Shown here: in pieces, positions 41,942-51,125 of the stretch
Layout: the number at the start of each line of letters is the position of its first letter
Position numbering within the stretch: position 1 is the first letter of the stretch
Assembly (NCBI RefSeq): GCF_002101315.1
Contig: NZ_CP020777.1
Span: 806,001-870,000 of the forward strand
DNA: 64,000 nucleotides
DNA from: Candidatus Pelagibacter sp. RS39
GTDB lineage: Bacteria > Pseudomonadota > Alphaproteobacteria > Pelagibacterales > Pelagibacteraceae
Direction of reading: 5' to 3'
Notes under the pieces: model-generated
The model's database searches: none
What the model was told of the DNA's origin: nothing
Seen by the model: only the letters and a program-made list of their open reading frames with translations
Translations under genes and position numbers: made by a program

Positions 41942-43867
41942 ATGTTAACTCAAATATTAACTTTTCTAATATTCTTTGCGGTAGTCGGCTGTATTCTTTA
42001 TGGAAGAAGATTAATAAGAACTGAAAAAGTAGACGCAGTATTTGGAAATCCTGAGAGAGCGTTAGGGGGTACACACTGGGTAATTGTTGGAAGTAGTTTT
42101 TTACTTTTAATTTGGCTCTATTATTCCTGGGATATTGCTAAAGGATTTTATCCGAAATCCGCTAATGAGCTATGCCAAGTTGCAAAAGTTAATGACTCTC
42201 TACTTGGATTAAAATATCAATTTCCAATAGAAGAAAGAGAATTCAAAAGTACATCACAAATCAAAAAAGAGAATAAAAATTTAAAATTAATTCAAAATGA
42301 GATCCAAAATTCTGAAGAGCTAAATAGTCAACAAAAAACAATTCTAATTAGTTATATAAGTAAAACTAATCAACTAATCCCATTACTTACAAATGAAGAT
42401 TTGCTTGAGAATGAAACTCGACAAAAAATAGATGATATCACTGGAAAAATTAATCTATTAACTGAAAATTTCCAAAAACCTGATTATCCATTTGAAACTG
42501 AACAAGAACTTAATGAAAGACTGAAAGCAGTGGAAGAAGAAGGTGGTTGGGGTATTACTAAAGTGGATGCTGGTTCAGGCTCTATTGAAAATACATTAGA
42601 GGTACCCTTGGTTCCTGCAACATATAGAGGTTTAAAATTTCACACTGCAGCTCAAGAATTAAATTTAATAAGTGAAGAATTTTTCAAGTTAAGAAATCAT
42701 AACCCTCAATTTAAAAGCAAGATAAAAGAGCTCAAAGAAGAAATTAAGACTTATAGGAAAGATTTAAGTGATAGTGATGAAGTAGCTTCAACATACGCAA
42801 AAAATATTGTGAAAATTGCTAGAAGAATTGAATTTGCAAGTATCTACCCTCCAAATGCATTAGATAAGATGCAGGCGGCAATTGTCAAATTTGATAACGC
42901 TCAAAAAGAAGAGCAAGGTGGTTTGAGATTAATTGATATTTTTTTATTTCCTGCAGGAACTATTGTTGCTAGTGGTCCAAGTTGTTCTGAGCAAGGTTCG
43001 GGTAGATGGTTGCCCAAACCATCCGATACGTTCAATAAATTCATATTAATGTCAAAACCAAGTGTGGGTTACAAAGATATTCCTTTATTGTGGATACAAA
43101 TGGTTGATGTAAGCAAAATGATTGGCTTTATTTTGCCAGACTGGATTGCAGATATTTTGCCAGGTGAATATCCTGTTCATAGTAAAGATGGAATAGTTAA
43201 ACAAAACTTCAAAGGTGGTGTTCTAAAAATTGTTACAGGAGACTTTAATTTATTTAAAGTACCTGTTCCCTACGGACATATTTGGGACTCTTTTTTAAGA
43301 GTTTTCTTAGGTTTAGTTTTTGGAATATTGATTGGAGTGCCTTTAGGTTTATTTATGGGTTTAAATAGATTTGCAAAAGGTTTTTTTGATCCTTTAATTG
43401 AGCTTTATAGACCTGTTCCTCCACTTGCTTGGGCTCCACTTATAATTTCAGTGTTAGGAATTGATAATACTGGAAAAGTATTTTTATTGTTCATGGTCTC
43501 GTTATCTATAATGATTATTTCTGCAAGAGCAGGTGCATCAGGAACTCAATTATCAAAAATTCATGCAGCTCACTCTTTGGGGGCATCTAAAAGACAAATA
43601 TTAAGACATGTAATTTTTCCAAATTCATTACCAGAAATACTCACAGGTATAAGAGTAGCAGTAGGTATGTGTTGGGGGACATTGGTGGCGGCAGAATTTT
43701 TAGCAGGTACTACTGGTATTGGCTTTGTAGAAAATGTAGCTAAAAAATATTTTCAATATGAAGTAATTTGGATAACAATTTTTATTATGGGAATGCTTGG
43801 ATTGTTATTTGATATAACGCTAAGAAAAATTATTGATAAAACAATCCCATGGCGTGGAAAAGGTTAA
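41942..43867 (+). CDS. TauC-like ABC permease with large N-terminal periplasmic extension
   Basis: 641 residues against about 250-280 for normal TauC/SsuC. The C-terminal 200 residues (442-641) are an ordinary TauC core: HIWDSFLRVFLGLVFGILIG, the EAA loop AHSLGASKRQILRHVIFPNS, and GIGFVENVAKKYF. Ahead of it are two membrane segments (about 2-19 and 47-66) and roughly 370 residues rich in Glu, Lys and Asn, with probable coiled coils (TSQIKKENKNLKLIQNEIQN; KIKELKEEIKTYRK). The extension is continuous in frame, so it is not an annotation artefact. It may bind the receptor or cell wall. Confidence 0.85.
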   Translation: MLTQILTFLIFFAVVGCILYGRRLIRTEKVDAVFGNPERALGGTHWVIVGSSFLLLIWLYYSWDIAKGFYPKSANELCQVAKVNDSLLGLKYQFPIEEREFKSTSQIKKENKNLKLIQNEIQNSEELNSQQKTILISYISKTNQLIPLLTNEDLLENETRQKIDDITGKINLLTENFQKPDYPFETEQELNERLKAVEEEGGWGITKVDAGSGSIENTLEVPLVPATYRGLKFHTAAQELNLISEEFFKLRNHNPQFKSKIKELKEEIKTYRKDLSDSDEVASTYAKNIVKIARRIEFASIYPPNALDKMQAAIVKFDNAQKEEQGGLRLIDIFLFPAGTIVASGPSCSEQGSGRWLPKPSDTFNKFILMSKPSVGYKDIPLLWIQMVDVSKMIGFILPDWIADILPGEYPVHSKDGIVKQNFKGGVLKIVTGDFNLFKVPVPYGHIWDSFLRVFLGLVFGILIGVPLGLFMGLNRFAKGFFDPLIELYRPVPPLAWAPLIISVLGIDNTGKVFLLFMVSLSIMIISARAGASGTQLSKIHAAHSLGASKRQILRHVIFPNSLPEILTGIRVAVGMCWGTLVAAEFLAGTTGIGFVENVAKKYFQYEVIWITIFIMGMLGLLFDITLRKIIDKTIPWRGKG

Positions 43868-43868
43868 G

Positions 43869-44873
43869 TTGAAAGCTGTTATTCTAACAAAGGAAATTAC
43901 CAAGATATTTAAAAAATTTGGTCTTAATCAAGATCATGCAAAAATTTCTGCAAAAGCTTTAATTAATGCAGAACTGGTCGGCGCTTACGGACATGGTCTT
44001 TCACGACTAAAGATGTATTGTGATCGAATATCCAAAAAAGTAATTAACCCAAAACCTAAAATAAAAATTAAAAAGATTTCTCAATCAATTTCACATATTG
44101 ATGCCGATGATAGTATTGGGTTTGTTGCAGCTGATATGGCTATAAAAAAAGCAATTTCAAATGCAAAAAAAACTGGGATAGGTTTAGTTGCTGTTAGAAA
44201 TAGTGGTCACTATGGACTCTCTGGATATTATGCCGAGCAAGCTGTAAAAAAAAATTTAGTTACAATGATTTATACTAATGCCCCACCTGCCATAGCCCCA
44301 CATGGAGCTATTAAAAGTTTATTTGGTACAAATCCTATTTGTTTTGGAACTCCCAGTGGATCAAAAGCACCTTTTATTTTAGACACATCAATCTCAATGA
44401 TAAATAGAGGTAAGATCAGATTTGCATCAAAAAATAATCAGAAGCTACCAATCGGTGTTGCCTTAGATAAATTTGGTAAACCAACAACTGATGCAAATAA
44501 AGCTCTTAAAGGTGTTCAGTTGCCAATTGCAGGATTTAGAGGTTCAGGATTAGCGTGGATGGTTGATATATTGAGTGGTGTTTTGACGGGTGGTAATCAC
44601 GCTGGCAGAGTTAAAGATCCTTTTGAAGATTTTAGTGGACCACAAAATATTGGGCATTTATTCATCACATTTAAAACAAATTTGTTTGTAAAAGATTATA
44701 ACAAAAGAATTAAAGACAATATTAAAAAAGTTAAAAGATTACCTAAAGTTAAAGGAGTAAAAGAAATAATGTATCCAGGACAAAATAAATATAAAAGATA
44801 CAAAATGAATTTAAATAAAGAAATTAAAATTTCTAAAATTATCAAAGACGAATTAGAAATACTTAAGAAATAA
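43869..44873 (+). CDS. Ldh2/malate-lactate dehydrogenase family oxidoreductase (ComC-like candidate)
   Basis: NAD(P)-dependent 2-hydroxyacid dehydrogenase of the Ldh2 family, 334 residues from a TTG at 43869 just after the permease stop; a longer in-frame ATG at 43833 lies inside the permease gene. Signatures are LVGAYGHGLSRLKMYCDR, GLVAVRNSGHYGLSGYYAEQ, APHGAIKSLFGTNPICFG and FRGSGLAWMVDILSGVLTGG. Family members oxidise malate, lactate, ureidoglycolate or sulfolactate (ComC/SlcC). Given the neighbouring TauABC-like and HpsN-like genes, sulfolactate is a reasonable guess. The C-terminal 40 residues are unusually lysine-rich. Confidence 0.8.
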   Translation: MKAVILTKEITKIFKKFGLNQDHAKISAKALINAELVGAYGHGLSRLKMYCDRISKKVINPKPKIKIKKISQSISHIDADDSIGFVAADMAIKKAISNAKKTGIGLVAVRNSGHYGLSGYYAEQAVKKNLVTMIYTNAPPAIAPHGAIKSLFGTNPICFGTPSGSKAPFILDTSISMINRGKIRFASKNNQKLPIGVALDKFGKPTTDANKALKGVQLPIAGFRGSGLAWMVDILSGVLTGGNHAGRVKDPFEDFSGPQNIGHLFITFKTNLFVKDYNKRIKDNIKKVKRLPKVKGVKEIMYPGQNKYKRYKMNLNKEIKISKIIKDELEILKK

Positions 44874-44875
44874 TT

Positions 44876-45787
44876 ATGCTTTCAAATAAAGAAATTGTTG
44901 TTCCTAATAATCTATTGAATGCTGCACTTAAAAATAAAGGAGTAAAAGCTGGTATTGTTAATGCAGGAAAACCATTACCAATGTTATCTGTTCAAGATGC
45001 AGTTAAAGAAAATTTAATTGATCCAATTTTTATAGGAGACGAAAAAGAAATTATTAAATGTGCTGAAGATATTAAGTGGGATATTTCAAAATATGAAATA
45101 ATAAATGAACCAGTTGAAAATAATACAGCGGGTATAGCTGCAAAACTTGCTAGTGAAGGAAAAATTAAAATTATAGTTAAAGGTCACATCCATACAGATA
45201 TCTTGATGAAAGAAGTTTTAAAAAGAGAATACAACTTATTAGGTAAAACAAGACTAAGTCACATATGGCACATGACTTTAGAAAAAGATGATAAACCTTT
45301 GATAATTACAGATGGCGCTTTAAATGTTTTGCCAAATGTAAAAACCAAAATGCATATCTTAAAAAACGTGATTAATTTTTCTCACAGAATTGGAATTGAA
45401 AGACCAAAAATTGCAGTGTTATCTGCAACAGAGGAAGTTTTGGACAGTGTTCCAAGTTCTAAAGAAGCTGAGGAGATTACAAACCTCGCAAAGAAAGAAA
45501 ATTTAAATGCAGATGTATTTGGACCTTTGGCTTTCGATAATAGTATTTCAAAAAAATCTGCAACTATTAAAGGTATTAAAAATGATGTTGCAGGAATTGC
45601 AGATGTTTTATTGGTACCTAGTGTTGAGACAGGTAATGCATTAGTAAAGATGTTGATCTATTTTAGTGGTGCATGTGCTGCTGGAGTAGTTATAGGTGGT
45701 AAAGTACCTGTGGTGATAACCAGTCGTTCAGATGAAGCACCTGCTAGATTAGCTTCGATTGCTGCAGCTGTAGTTGCATTAGATTAA
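44876..45787 (+). CDS. Phosphate acetyl/butyryltransferase family protein
   Basis: 303 residues starting 2 bases after the previous stop. Family features are KAGIVNAGKPLPMLSVQDAV, GHIHTDILMKEVLKR near residue 105, ITDGALNVLPNVKTK, and the substrate-binding end LLVPSVETGNALVKMLIYF and VVITSRSDEAPARLASIA. It transfers an acyl group between CoA and phosphate. In sulfoacetaldehyde degradation Pta converts the acetyl phosphate made by Xsc to acetyl-CoA, which fits this cluster. The acetyl or butyryl preference is not readable. Confidence 0.88.
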   Translation: MLSNKEIVVPNNLLNAALKNKGVKAGIVNAGKPLPMLSVQDAVKENLIDPIFIGDEKEIIKCAEDIKWDISKYEIINEPVENNTAGIAAKLASEGKIKIIVKGHIHTDILMKEVLKREYNLLGKTRLSHIWHMTLEKDDKPLIITDGALNVLPNVKTKMHILKNVINFSHRIGIERPKIAVLSATEEVLDSVPSSKEAEEITNLAKKENLNADVFGPLAFDNSISKKSATIKGIKNDVAGIADVLLVPSVETGNALVKMLIYFSGACAAGVVIGGKVPVVITSRSDEAPARLASIAAAVVALD

Positions 45788-45848
45788 ATGTTTGATTGCA
45801 TTAAAATTATATTTGTCTTAAATAGCTACCAATTATAAAAGTTTATTA

Positions 45849-47135
45849 ATGGCAATTACTTATTTAAAAAAATCTCCAAAAACATCGTCAACTGACGACA
45901 ATAAGACAACTGGAATAGTTCAAGATTTACTAAAGAATATCGAAACAACAAAAGAACAAGGTTGCATCGATTTAACTAAAAAATTCGATAAATATGATGG
46001 AGATATTATAGTATCAAAAGACAAAATTGAGGAAATTAAAAAAACTTTAGATCAAAAAACCAAAGATGATATTCAGTTCTCATTTGATCGAGTTAGAAAA
46101 TTTGCTGAAGCACAATTAAAAAATTATGGGCAAGACTTTGAAGTAGAGCTTTCTGATGGTTTGTATGCGGGTCAAAAATTAGTACCTGTAAATACAGCAG
46201 GTTGCTACATTCCAGGCGGAAGATATGCTCACATTGCTTCTGCTGTAATGAGTGTAACTACAGCAAAAGTTGCTGGAGTAAAAAATATTATTGCATGTAG
46301 TCCTCCTAAAGAAGGTGTTGGTGCCCACCCTACTATTGTATACACGGCTGATCTTTGCGGTGCAGATGTTATCTTAAATTTAGGTGGCGTTCCTGCAATT
46401 GCAGCAATGACCAATGGATTATTTAAAAATCCTCCTGCAGATATTATAGTTGGCCCAGGAAATCAATTTGTAGCTGAGGCTAAAAGAATTTTATATGGAA
46501 AAGTTGGTATTGATCTATTTGCAGGACCAACTGAAATAGGAATTATAGCAGATGCTAAAGCTGATCCAGAAATTGTTGCTGTAGATTTAGTAGGACAAGC
46601 AGAACATGGATATAACTCGCCATGTTGGCTTTATACAACAAGTAAAGAGTTAGCCGAAAAAGTGATGAAACGAGTTCCAGAATTAATCGCAGAACTTCCA
46701 GAAGTCCCTAGAACAAGTGCTGAAGCAGCCTGGAGAGATTATGGTGAAGTAATTCTTTGTGACACTAATGAAGAAATAGTTAAAGTCAGTGATGAATATG
46801 CACCTGAACATTTAGAAGTACAGACCGAAAACTTAAAATGGTTTCATGAAAGATTAACAAATTATGGATCGTTATTTGTGGGTGAAGAAACAACTGTTGC
46901 ATACGGTGACAAATGTTCTGGTACAAATCATATCTTACCAACTAAAGGTGCAGGAAGATATACAGGTGGATTGTTTGTTGGAAAATTTATTAAAACATTA
47001 AGTTTTCAAAGAATGACTAAAGAATCTACTGAGTTAGTTGGTGCTGCTGCAGCTAGAATTTCTAGATATGAAGGAATGGAAGCTCATGCAAGGACAGGTG
47101 ATGTAAGACTAAGAAAATATGGTTTTTCTAATTAA
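45849..47135 (+). CDS. Histidinol dehydrogenase family protein, probable sulfopropanediol 3-dehydrogenase (HpsN-like)
   Basis: 428 residues of the HisD fold: PVNTAGCYIPGGRYAHIASA, IVGPGNQFVAEAKRILYG, DLFAGPTEIGI, VDLVGQAEHG with the metal residues, DEYAPEHLEVQTENL, and SGTNHILPTKGAGRYTGGL. The ending AHARTGDVRLRKYGF, and the GAGRYTGGL stretch in place of the usual HisD form, favour the HpsN branch, which oxidises 2,3-dihydroxypropane-1-sulfonate to sulfolactate. No histidine biosynthesis genes flank it, while sulfonate-type genes do. Function as a true histidinol dehydrogenase is the main alternative. Confidence 0.78.
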   Translation: MAITYLKKSPKTSSTDDNKTTGIVQDLLKNIETTKEQGCIDLTKKFDKYDGDIIVSKDKIEEIKKTLDQKTKDDIQFSFDRVRKFAEAQLKNYGQDFEVELSDGLYAGQKLVPVNTAGCYIPGGRYAHIASAVMSVTTAKVAGVKNIIACSPPKEGVGAHPTIVYTADLCGADVILNLGGVPAIAAMTNGLFKNPPADIIVGPGNQFVAEAKRILYGKVGIDLFAGPTEIGIIADAKADPEIVAVDLVGQAEHGYNSPCWLYTTSKELAEKVMKRVPELIAELPEVPRTSAEAAWRDYGEVILCDTNEEIVKVSDEYAPEHLEVQTENLKWFHERLTNYGSLFVGEETTVAYGDKCSGTNHILPTKGAGRYTGGLFVGKFIKTLSFQRMTKESTELVGAAAARISRYEGMEAHARTGDVRLRKYGFSN

Positions 47136-47590
47136 TTCTCTGGAATAAAAATTAAACACAATCCATTATTACAAAATCTTTTACCAGTAGCAGTAGGTCC
47201 GTCTAAAAAAACATGACCATGATGTGCACCACAATTTGCACAATGATATTCAATTCTTTTCATGCCAAAGGAATAATCAATCTTAGTTTTAAAAGCACCT
47301 GGTAAAGCCTCAGAAAAAGATGGCCAACCAGTTCCACTATCAAACTTTGACTTTGATGAAAATAATTTTGCACCACAATTCGCACAATGATAAAAGCCAT
47401 CTCTTTTTTCTTGAAGTAATTCACTGGTAAACGGCCTCTCAGTACCCTCGTTAAACATTATATCTTTTTGGGCTTTAGTGAGATCAGGATTTATAATTTT
47501 TTTTGTTGCTGATCTTAACAGTTGATAAGGTAATGATACAAAAAGTATAGAAAGTCCCAACAATTTTAAAATTTTTCTTCTTAAAAGCAT
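47132..47590 (-). CDS. msrB: Peptide methionine-(R)-sulfoxide reductase, exported
   Basis: Repairs oxidised methionine. 152 residues from the ATG at 47590 (an in-frame TTG at 47599 is weaker). An N-terminal basic and hydrophobic stretch (LLRRKILKLLGLSILFVSLP) suggests export or membrane anchoring. The two zinc Cys-x-x-Cys pairs are in YHCANCGAKLF and YHCANCGAHHGH, with FDSGTGWPSF between. The catalytic cysteine is in GKRFCNNGLCL. It shares its stop with the convergent HpsN-like gene. Confidence 0.93.
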   Translation of the reverse strand: MLLRRKILKLLGLSILFVSLPYQLLRSATKKIINPDLTKAQKDIMFNEGTERPFTSELLQEKRDGFYHCANCGAKLFSSKSKFDSGTGWPSFSEALPGAFKTKIDYSFGMKRIEYHCANCGAHHGHVFLDGPTATGKRFCNNGLCLIFIPEN

Positions 47591-47658
47591 ATCAATCAAA
47601 TTAATTTGAAATTAAGATTTTAACATGCGCTATAATTGTCATTCAAAAATGTTACTAG

Positions 47659-48273
47659 CTAAAGAAAATATGCCGTTTCTTTTATTATATAAATTGTGAG
47701 CAACGACATAAAGCTGATAATGAGTCCGTTAATATATTTCCATATTTTATCACTCTGAGCATACCTTGAAAAATATACCGATAAATAACCCAGTAAAAAG
47801 AAAAATATAAACGAAGCTATAGATGCTCCAATGCCAAAGTAAATTTTTTCATCAAATAAAAAATTTTTAGAAAAATTTCCCAAAAAGAAAACTGTATCAG
47901 AATAAACATGTGCATTTAGATAAGTGAAACCAAGGGTCTTCAATACAATCTTGGCTCTGGTGGTATCTTTTTTTTCAATATTAAAATTAGCACTAACGCT
48001 AAAAGATTTGATTTTTGAATATATAAAATAGATTAAAAAAATTATTAAACAGATGTTTAAAGTTAGTTCTACAAATATATTGAAGTATTGATGGAAAAAG
48101 TGGAATAGAAGAATACCTGAAAATATTAAAATTAGGTCTGAAAAGGAACAAATTAAACAGACTAAAAAAACATACTGTTTTTTAAGCCCCTGTTCTATTA
48201 CAAAGATATTTTGAGCGCCAATAGCTAAGATTAAACTAAGCCCGGTAATAAAACCTAATACCAGGTATTCCAT
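47659..48273 (-). CDS. LysE/ArgO family amino acid exporter
   Basis: 204-residue inner-membrane protein with about six hydrophobic segments. The N-terminal GFITGLSLILAIGAQNIFVIEQGL is the LysE family signature, including the GAQN element, and LNAHVYSDTVFF resembles the family's LNPHVYLDT motif. It probably exports basic amino acids. No LysG-type regulator is adjacent. It is 11 bases downstream of the VOC gene on the same strand. Confidence 0.9.
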   Translation of the reverse strand: MEYLVLGFITGLSLILAIGAQNIFVIEQGLKKQYVFLVCLICSFSDLILIFSGILLFHFFHQYFNIFVELTLNICLIIFLIYFIYSKIKSFSVSANFNIEKKDTTRAKIVLKTLGFTYLNAHVYSDTVFFLGNFSKNFLFDEKIYFGIGASIASFIFFFLLGYLSVYFSRYAQSDKIWKYINGLIISFMSLLTIYIIKETAYFL

Positions 48274-48284
48274 CTAAATTCAGA

Positions 48285-48695
48285 TTATTCTGGATTAGCT
48301 GTTAAAGTTTTAATCTCTAGAATATTTTCGTTAGGATCTTTTACAAAAAATGTTTCTTGCTCGTATTTTGTTCCTTTAAATCTTAGATAAGGTTCATCGT
48401 AATATTTTGTGCCTTTTTCTTTCAATCTATTTTTTAAAGTATCAAAATCTTTTCTTGATAAATGAACTCCAAAATGTGGAACTGAAACATTTCCCATATC
48501 AACATCGTGTCTCTCATTATCTAGTTTGTGCTCACTTGCATGGAGAGTTAGTTCGTTTCCCCAAAAATCAACATCAGCCCATTCTTGTGCTGAATTATCA
48601 AGTCTGCAGCCTAAAGTTTCGCTATAAAATTTTTTTGCTGTTTCTAGATCTCCGCATGGGATTGCTAGATGAAAACAATTTGTGTTTTTGTACAT
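48285..48695 (-). CDS. VOC superfamily (glyoxalase/dioxygenase-fold) protein
   Basis: 136 residues with two beta-alpha-beta units: HLAIPCGDLETAKKFYSETLG at the start, then FGVHLSRKDFDTLKNRLKEKG, and FFVKDPNENILEIKTL at the end with the metal-ligand glutamate. Soluble and cytoplasmic. The family covers glyoxalases, dioxygenases and resistance proteins, so only the fold can be called. It diverges from cysE. Confidence 0.82.
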   Translation of the reverse strand: MYKNTNCFHLAIPCGDLETAKKFYSETLGCRLDNSAQEWADVDFWGNELTLHASEHKLDNERHDVDMGNVSVPHFGVHLSRKDFDTLKNRLKEKGTKYYDEPYLRFKGTKYEQETFFVKDPNENILEIKTLTANPE

Positions 48696-48767
48696 TATTA
48701 CTCCTTTAAATACTGTTTTTTGTCACTATATAGAGATTAAATATTTTTATCAAGCTGACAAAATTAT

Positions 48768-49337
48768 ATGAGTGATTTTTTACAATCTATAATAGACAGA
48801 GATCCTGCGGCAAAATCTAAGTTAAGTCTTATCTTAACTTACCCAGGAGTTAAGGCTATTTTTTTTCATAAAATTGCAAATTTTTTTGCGATTGCAAAAT
48901 TTGATTTGGTTGCAAGAATTATCTCTCAATTTTCAAGATTTTTAACAGGAATAGAAATTCATCCAAAAGCAAAAATTGGAAAAAATTTATTTATTGATCA
49001 CGGTATGGGAGTTGTTATTGGCGAGACCTCTGATATTGGCAATAACGTTACAATTTATCACAATGTTACATTAGGTGGGATTGCTCCAAGTATAAACACC
49101 AATGATCAAAGAAATATTAAAAGACATCCAACTTTAGAAGATAATGTTGTTGTTGGATCTGGTGCTCAAATTTTAGGACCAATAACAATTGGTAAGAATT
49201 CCTTAATCGGTGCTAATGCAGTGGTTACTAAAAATGTTCCTGAGAAATCAATAATGGTAGGAATTCCAGCTACAAGAGTTGGTGATGCTACAAAAGGATT
49301 TCAACCTTATGCTGTTACTGATAAAGATAAAGATTAA
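48768..49337 (+). CDS. cysE: Serine O-acetyltransferase
   Basis: First step of cysteine synthesis: serine plus acetyl-CoA gives O-acetylserine. 189 residues. The N-terminal helical part is short (the SAR11/EpsC-like form), then a left-handed beta helix with [21 protein letters not shown], the catalytic His in [11 protein letters not shown], and [19 protein letters not shown]. Its stop overlaps the ATG of cysK by one base (TAATG), so the two are coupled. Confidence 0.94.
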   Translation: MSDFLQSIIDRDPAAKSKLSLILTYPGVKAIFFHKIANFFAIAKFDLVARIISQFSRFLTGIEIHPKAKIGKNLFIDHGMGVVIGETSDIGNNVTIYHNVTLGGIAPSINTNDQRNIKRHPTLEDNVVVGSGAQILGPITIGKNSLIGANAVVTKNVPEKSIMVGIPATRVGDATKGFQPYAVTDKDKD

Positions 49338-50338
49338 TGTCACAAATTAAAAATAACTTTATTGAGTCAGTTGGCAATACGCCTTTAATAAAATTAAAAG
49401 CAGCCTCTGAGATCACTGGATGTAATATTTATGGAAAAGCGGAGTACCTAAATCCAGGTGGATCCGTTAAAGATAGAGCTGCTCTTGCACTAATAAAAGA
49501 TGCACAAGAAAAAAAACTAATTTCTGAAGGTGGAATTGTTGTTGAGGGCACTGCAGGTAATACTGGAATTGGTTTATGTCTTTTAGGAAATTCTTTAGGT
49601 TATAAAACAATTATTGTAATGAATGATAACCAAACCCAAGAAAAAAAAGATACTTTAAAAAATATTGGTGCAGATCTTAGACTGGTACCACCCAAGCCTT
49701 ATAAGGATGATGGTAACTATGTAAAAGTTGCGGGCCGTCTTGCAGAAGAATTAAAAAGTACAAATAACAATGGTGTAGTTTGGGCAAATCAATTTGATAA
49801 CACTGCTAATGCAAAAGGTCATTACGAAACAACTGGACCAGAGATTTGGGAACAAACTGATGGTAAAGTAGATGGCTTTGTCTGTGCATCAGGAACAGGG
49901 GGCACCATCGGTGGTGTAAGTAAATTTCTCAAAGAAAAAAATAAGAATATAAAAATTTATTTATCAGATCCAACAGGTTCTGCACTCTATAATCACATTA
50001 TGAATGGTGAACTTAAAGCTGAAGGTGGATCAATAACTGAAGGTATCGGTTCAAGCAGAATAACTAAAAACTTTGCTGAAGCTAAAATTGATGGTGCTTT
50101 TTCAATCAGTGATCAAGAGTCTTTACCTGTGCTTTATGATTTAATACAAAATGAGGGATTAAGTTTAGGAACTAGTTGTGGAGTAAATATTGCAGGTGCA
50201 ATTAGATTAGGAAAAGAGCTGGGTCCAGGAAAAACAATTGTAACAATTCTCTGTGATAGATCAGATAAATACAACTCAAAGATGTTTAATAAATCTTTTT
50301 TAAAGGAAAAAAACCTTCCCATTCCTAGCTGGTTATAA
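49337..50338 (+). CDS. cysK: Cysteine synthase (O-acetylserine sulfhydrylase)
   Basis: PLP enzyme that makes cysteine from O-acetylserine and sulfide; 333 residues. FIESVGNTPLIKLK opens the protein, the Schiff-base lysine is in NPGGSVKDRAALALI, the substrate loop is EGTAGNTGIGL, and the phosphate-binding glycine loop is ASGTGGTIGGVSKFL. A C-terminal SYNKSFLKEKNLPIPSWL-like tail resembles the longer alphaproteobacterial form. Operon partner of cysE. Confidence 0.94.
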   Translation: MSQIKNNFIESVGNTPLIKLKAASEITGCNIYGKAEYLNPGGSVKDRAALALIKDAQEKKLISEGGIVVEGTAGNTGIGLCLLGNSLGYKTIIVMNDNQTQEKKDTLKNIGADLRLVPPKPYKDDGNYVKVAGRLAEELKSTNNNGVVWANQFDNTANAKGHYETTGPEIWEQTDGKVDGFVCASGTGGTIGGVSKFLKEKNKNIKIYLSDPTGSALYNHIMNGELKAEGGSITEGIGSSRITKNFAEAKIDGAFSISDQESLPVLYDLIQNEGLSLGTSCGVNIAGAIRLGKELGPGKTIVTILCDRSDKYNSKMFNKSFLKEKNLPIPSWL

Positions 50339-50406
50339 TAACGCATACCAGGCATGTAATAAAACGGTTACATTTTTATACTAATATTATTTAACGTAAG
50401 AGAATT

Positions 50407-50778
50407 ATGAAAAAAATTATTTTAGTTTTATCTTTTTTCATCTTTACATCTGCGAATGCAGAAATGAGTGACAAAGATAAATCAAAAGCATGGGATTGTG
50501 TTGGTATTTATATGGCTAATTACTTTCTTCCATCAGGTGAAAAATTTGAGTATGGAATGAAAGAAAAATCAATTTCAACTGTGAAAGTTTTAAAAACCTA
50601 CGCTCTTGAAATAGGTATTCCAGAAAAAGATTGGGATGCTGGAGTAAACAAAGCAGTAGATAAACATTATGGCTCAAAATATGACAAAGCTATAACTGAC
50701 AAATGTCATACGTTTGTTGAAGCTTTAGTTCCTAATGGAGCTGAAAGAGTAAAAAAAGTAGTTCAAACTTTATATTAA
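50407..50778 (+). CDS. Small secreted protein of unknown function
   Basis: 123 residues with a signal peptide (MKKIILVLSFFIFTSANA). The mature part has two cysteines (WDCVGIY and DKCHTF), which could form a periplasmic disulfide, and is helical and charged. No family recognised. It is followed after 9 bases by another small protein gene with its own AGGAG ribosome-binding site, the start of a run of five short genes. A weak promoter-like stretch lies in 50350-50400. Confidence 0.7.
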   Translation: MKKIILVLSFFIFTSANAEMSDKDKSKAWDCVGIYMANYFLPSGEKFEYGMKEKSISTVKVLKTYALEIGIPEKDWDAGVNKAVDKHYGSKYDKAITDKCHTFVEALVPNGAERVKKVVQTLY

Positions 50779-50787
50779 GGAGAGAAA

Positions 50788-51075
50788 ATGAAAAACTATA
50801 TGGTAACTCACACTTTCAAATCGAAAGAGATGAAAGCAAAATTTAATGAAACAGTAGCTTCAATGAAAATGGAAGATATTGTTAAATCAATGACAAGTGA
50901 TAAAGCAGCATGCCAAATGACTTGGAACACCCCAGGTGATACAATGCAAATGTTTTGCTGGTGGAAAGCTAACAGTGAAGCGGATATCAATAATCAATTA
51001 GGTCAAATGAATGATTTCTTTGAGCCTCATAAATTTACTGAGTGTACTGACCAAGTGATGGACTATAACGCTTAA
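50788..51075 (+). CDS. Conserved-looking small soluble protein of unknown function
   Basis: 95 residues, no signal peptide. The pattern YMVTHTFKSKEMKAKF at the start, a central CQMTWNTPGDTMQMFCWWKA and the ending DFFEPHKFTECTDQVMDY suggest a ferredoxin-like small fold, similar in feel to DUF3303/DUF4242-type proteins, but I cannot assign one. Three cysteines. The ribosome-binding site AAGGAGAGA is clear. Confidence 0.65.
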   Translation: MKNYMVTHTFKSKEMKAKFNETVASMKMEDIVKSMTSDKAACQMTWNTPGDTMQMFCWWKANSEADINNQLGQMNDFFEPHKFTECTDQVMDYNA

Positions 51076-51125
51076 GAGGAAGATTTATTAAGCAATCTTT
51101 ATATTAATTTAATAAAGGAAAAAAA

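Noticed and set aside
45849..47135. Histidine biosynthesis hisD
   Set aside because: No his genes are adjacent, and the C-terminal and GAGRYTGGL segments look HpsN-like; kept only as an alternative.
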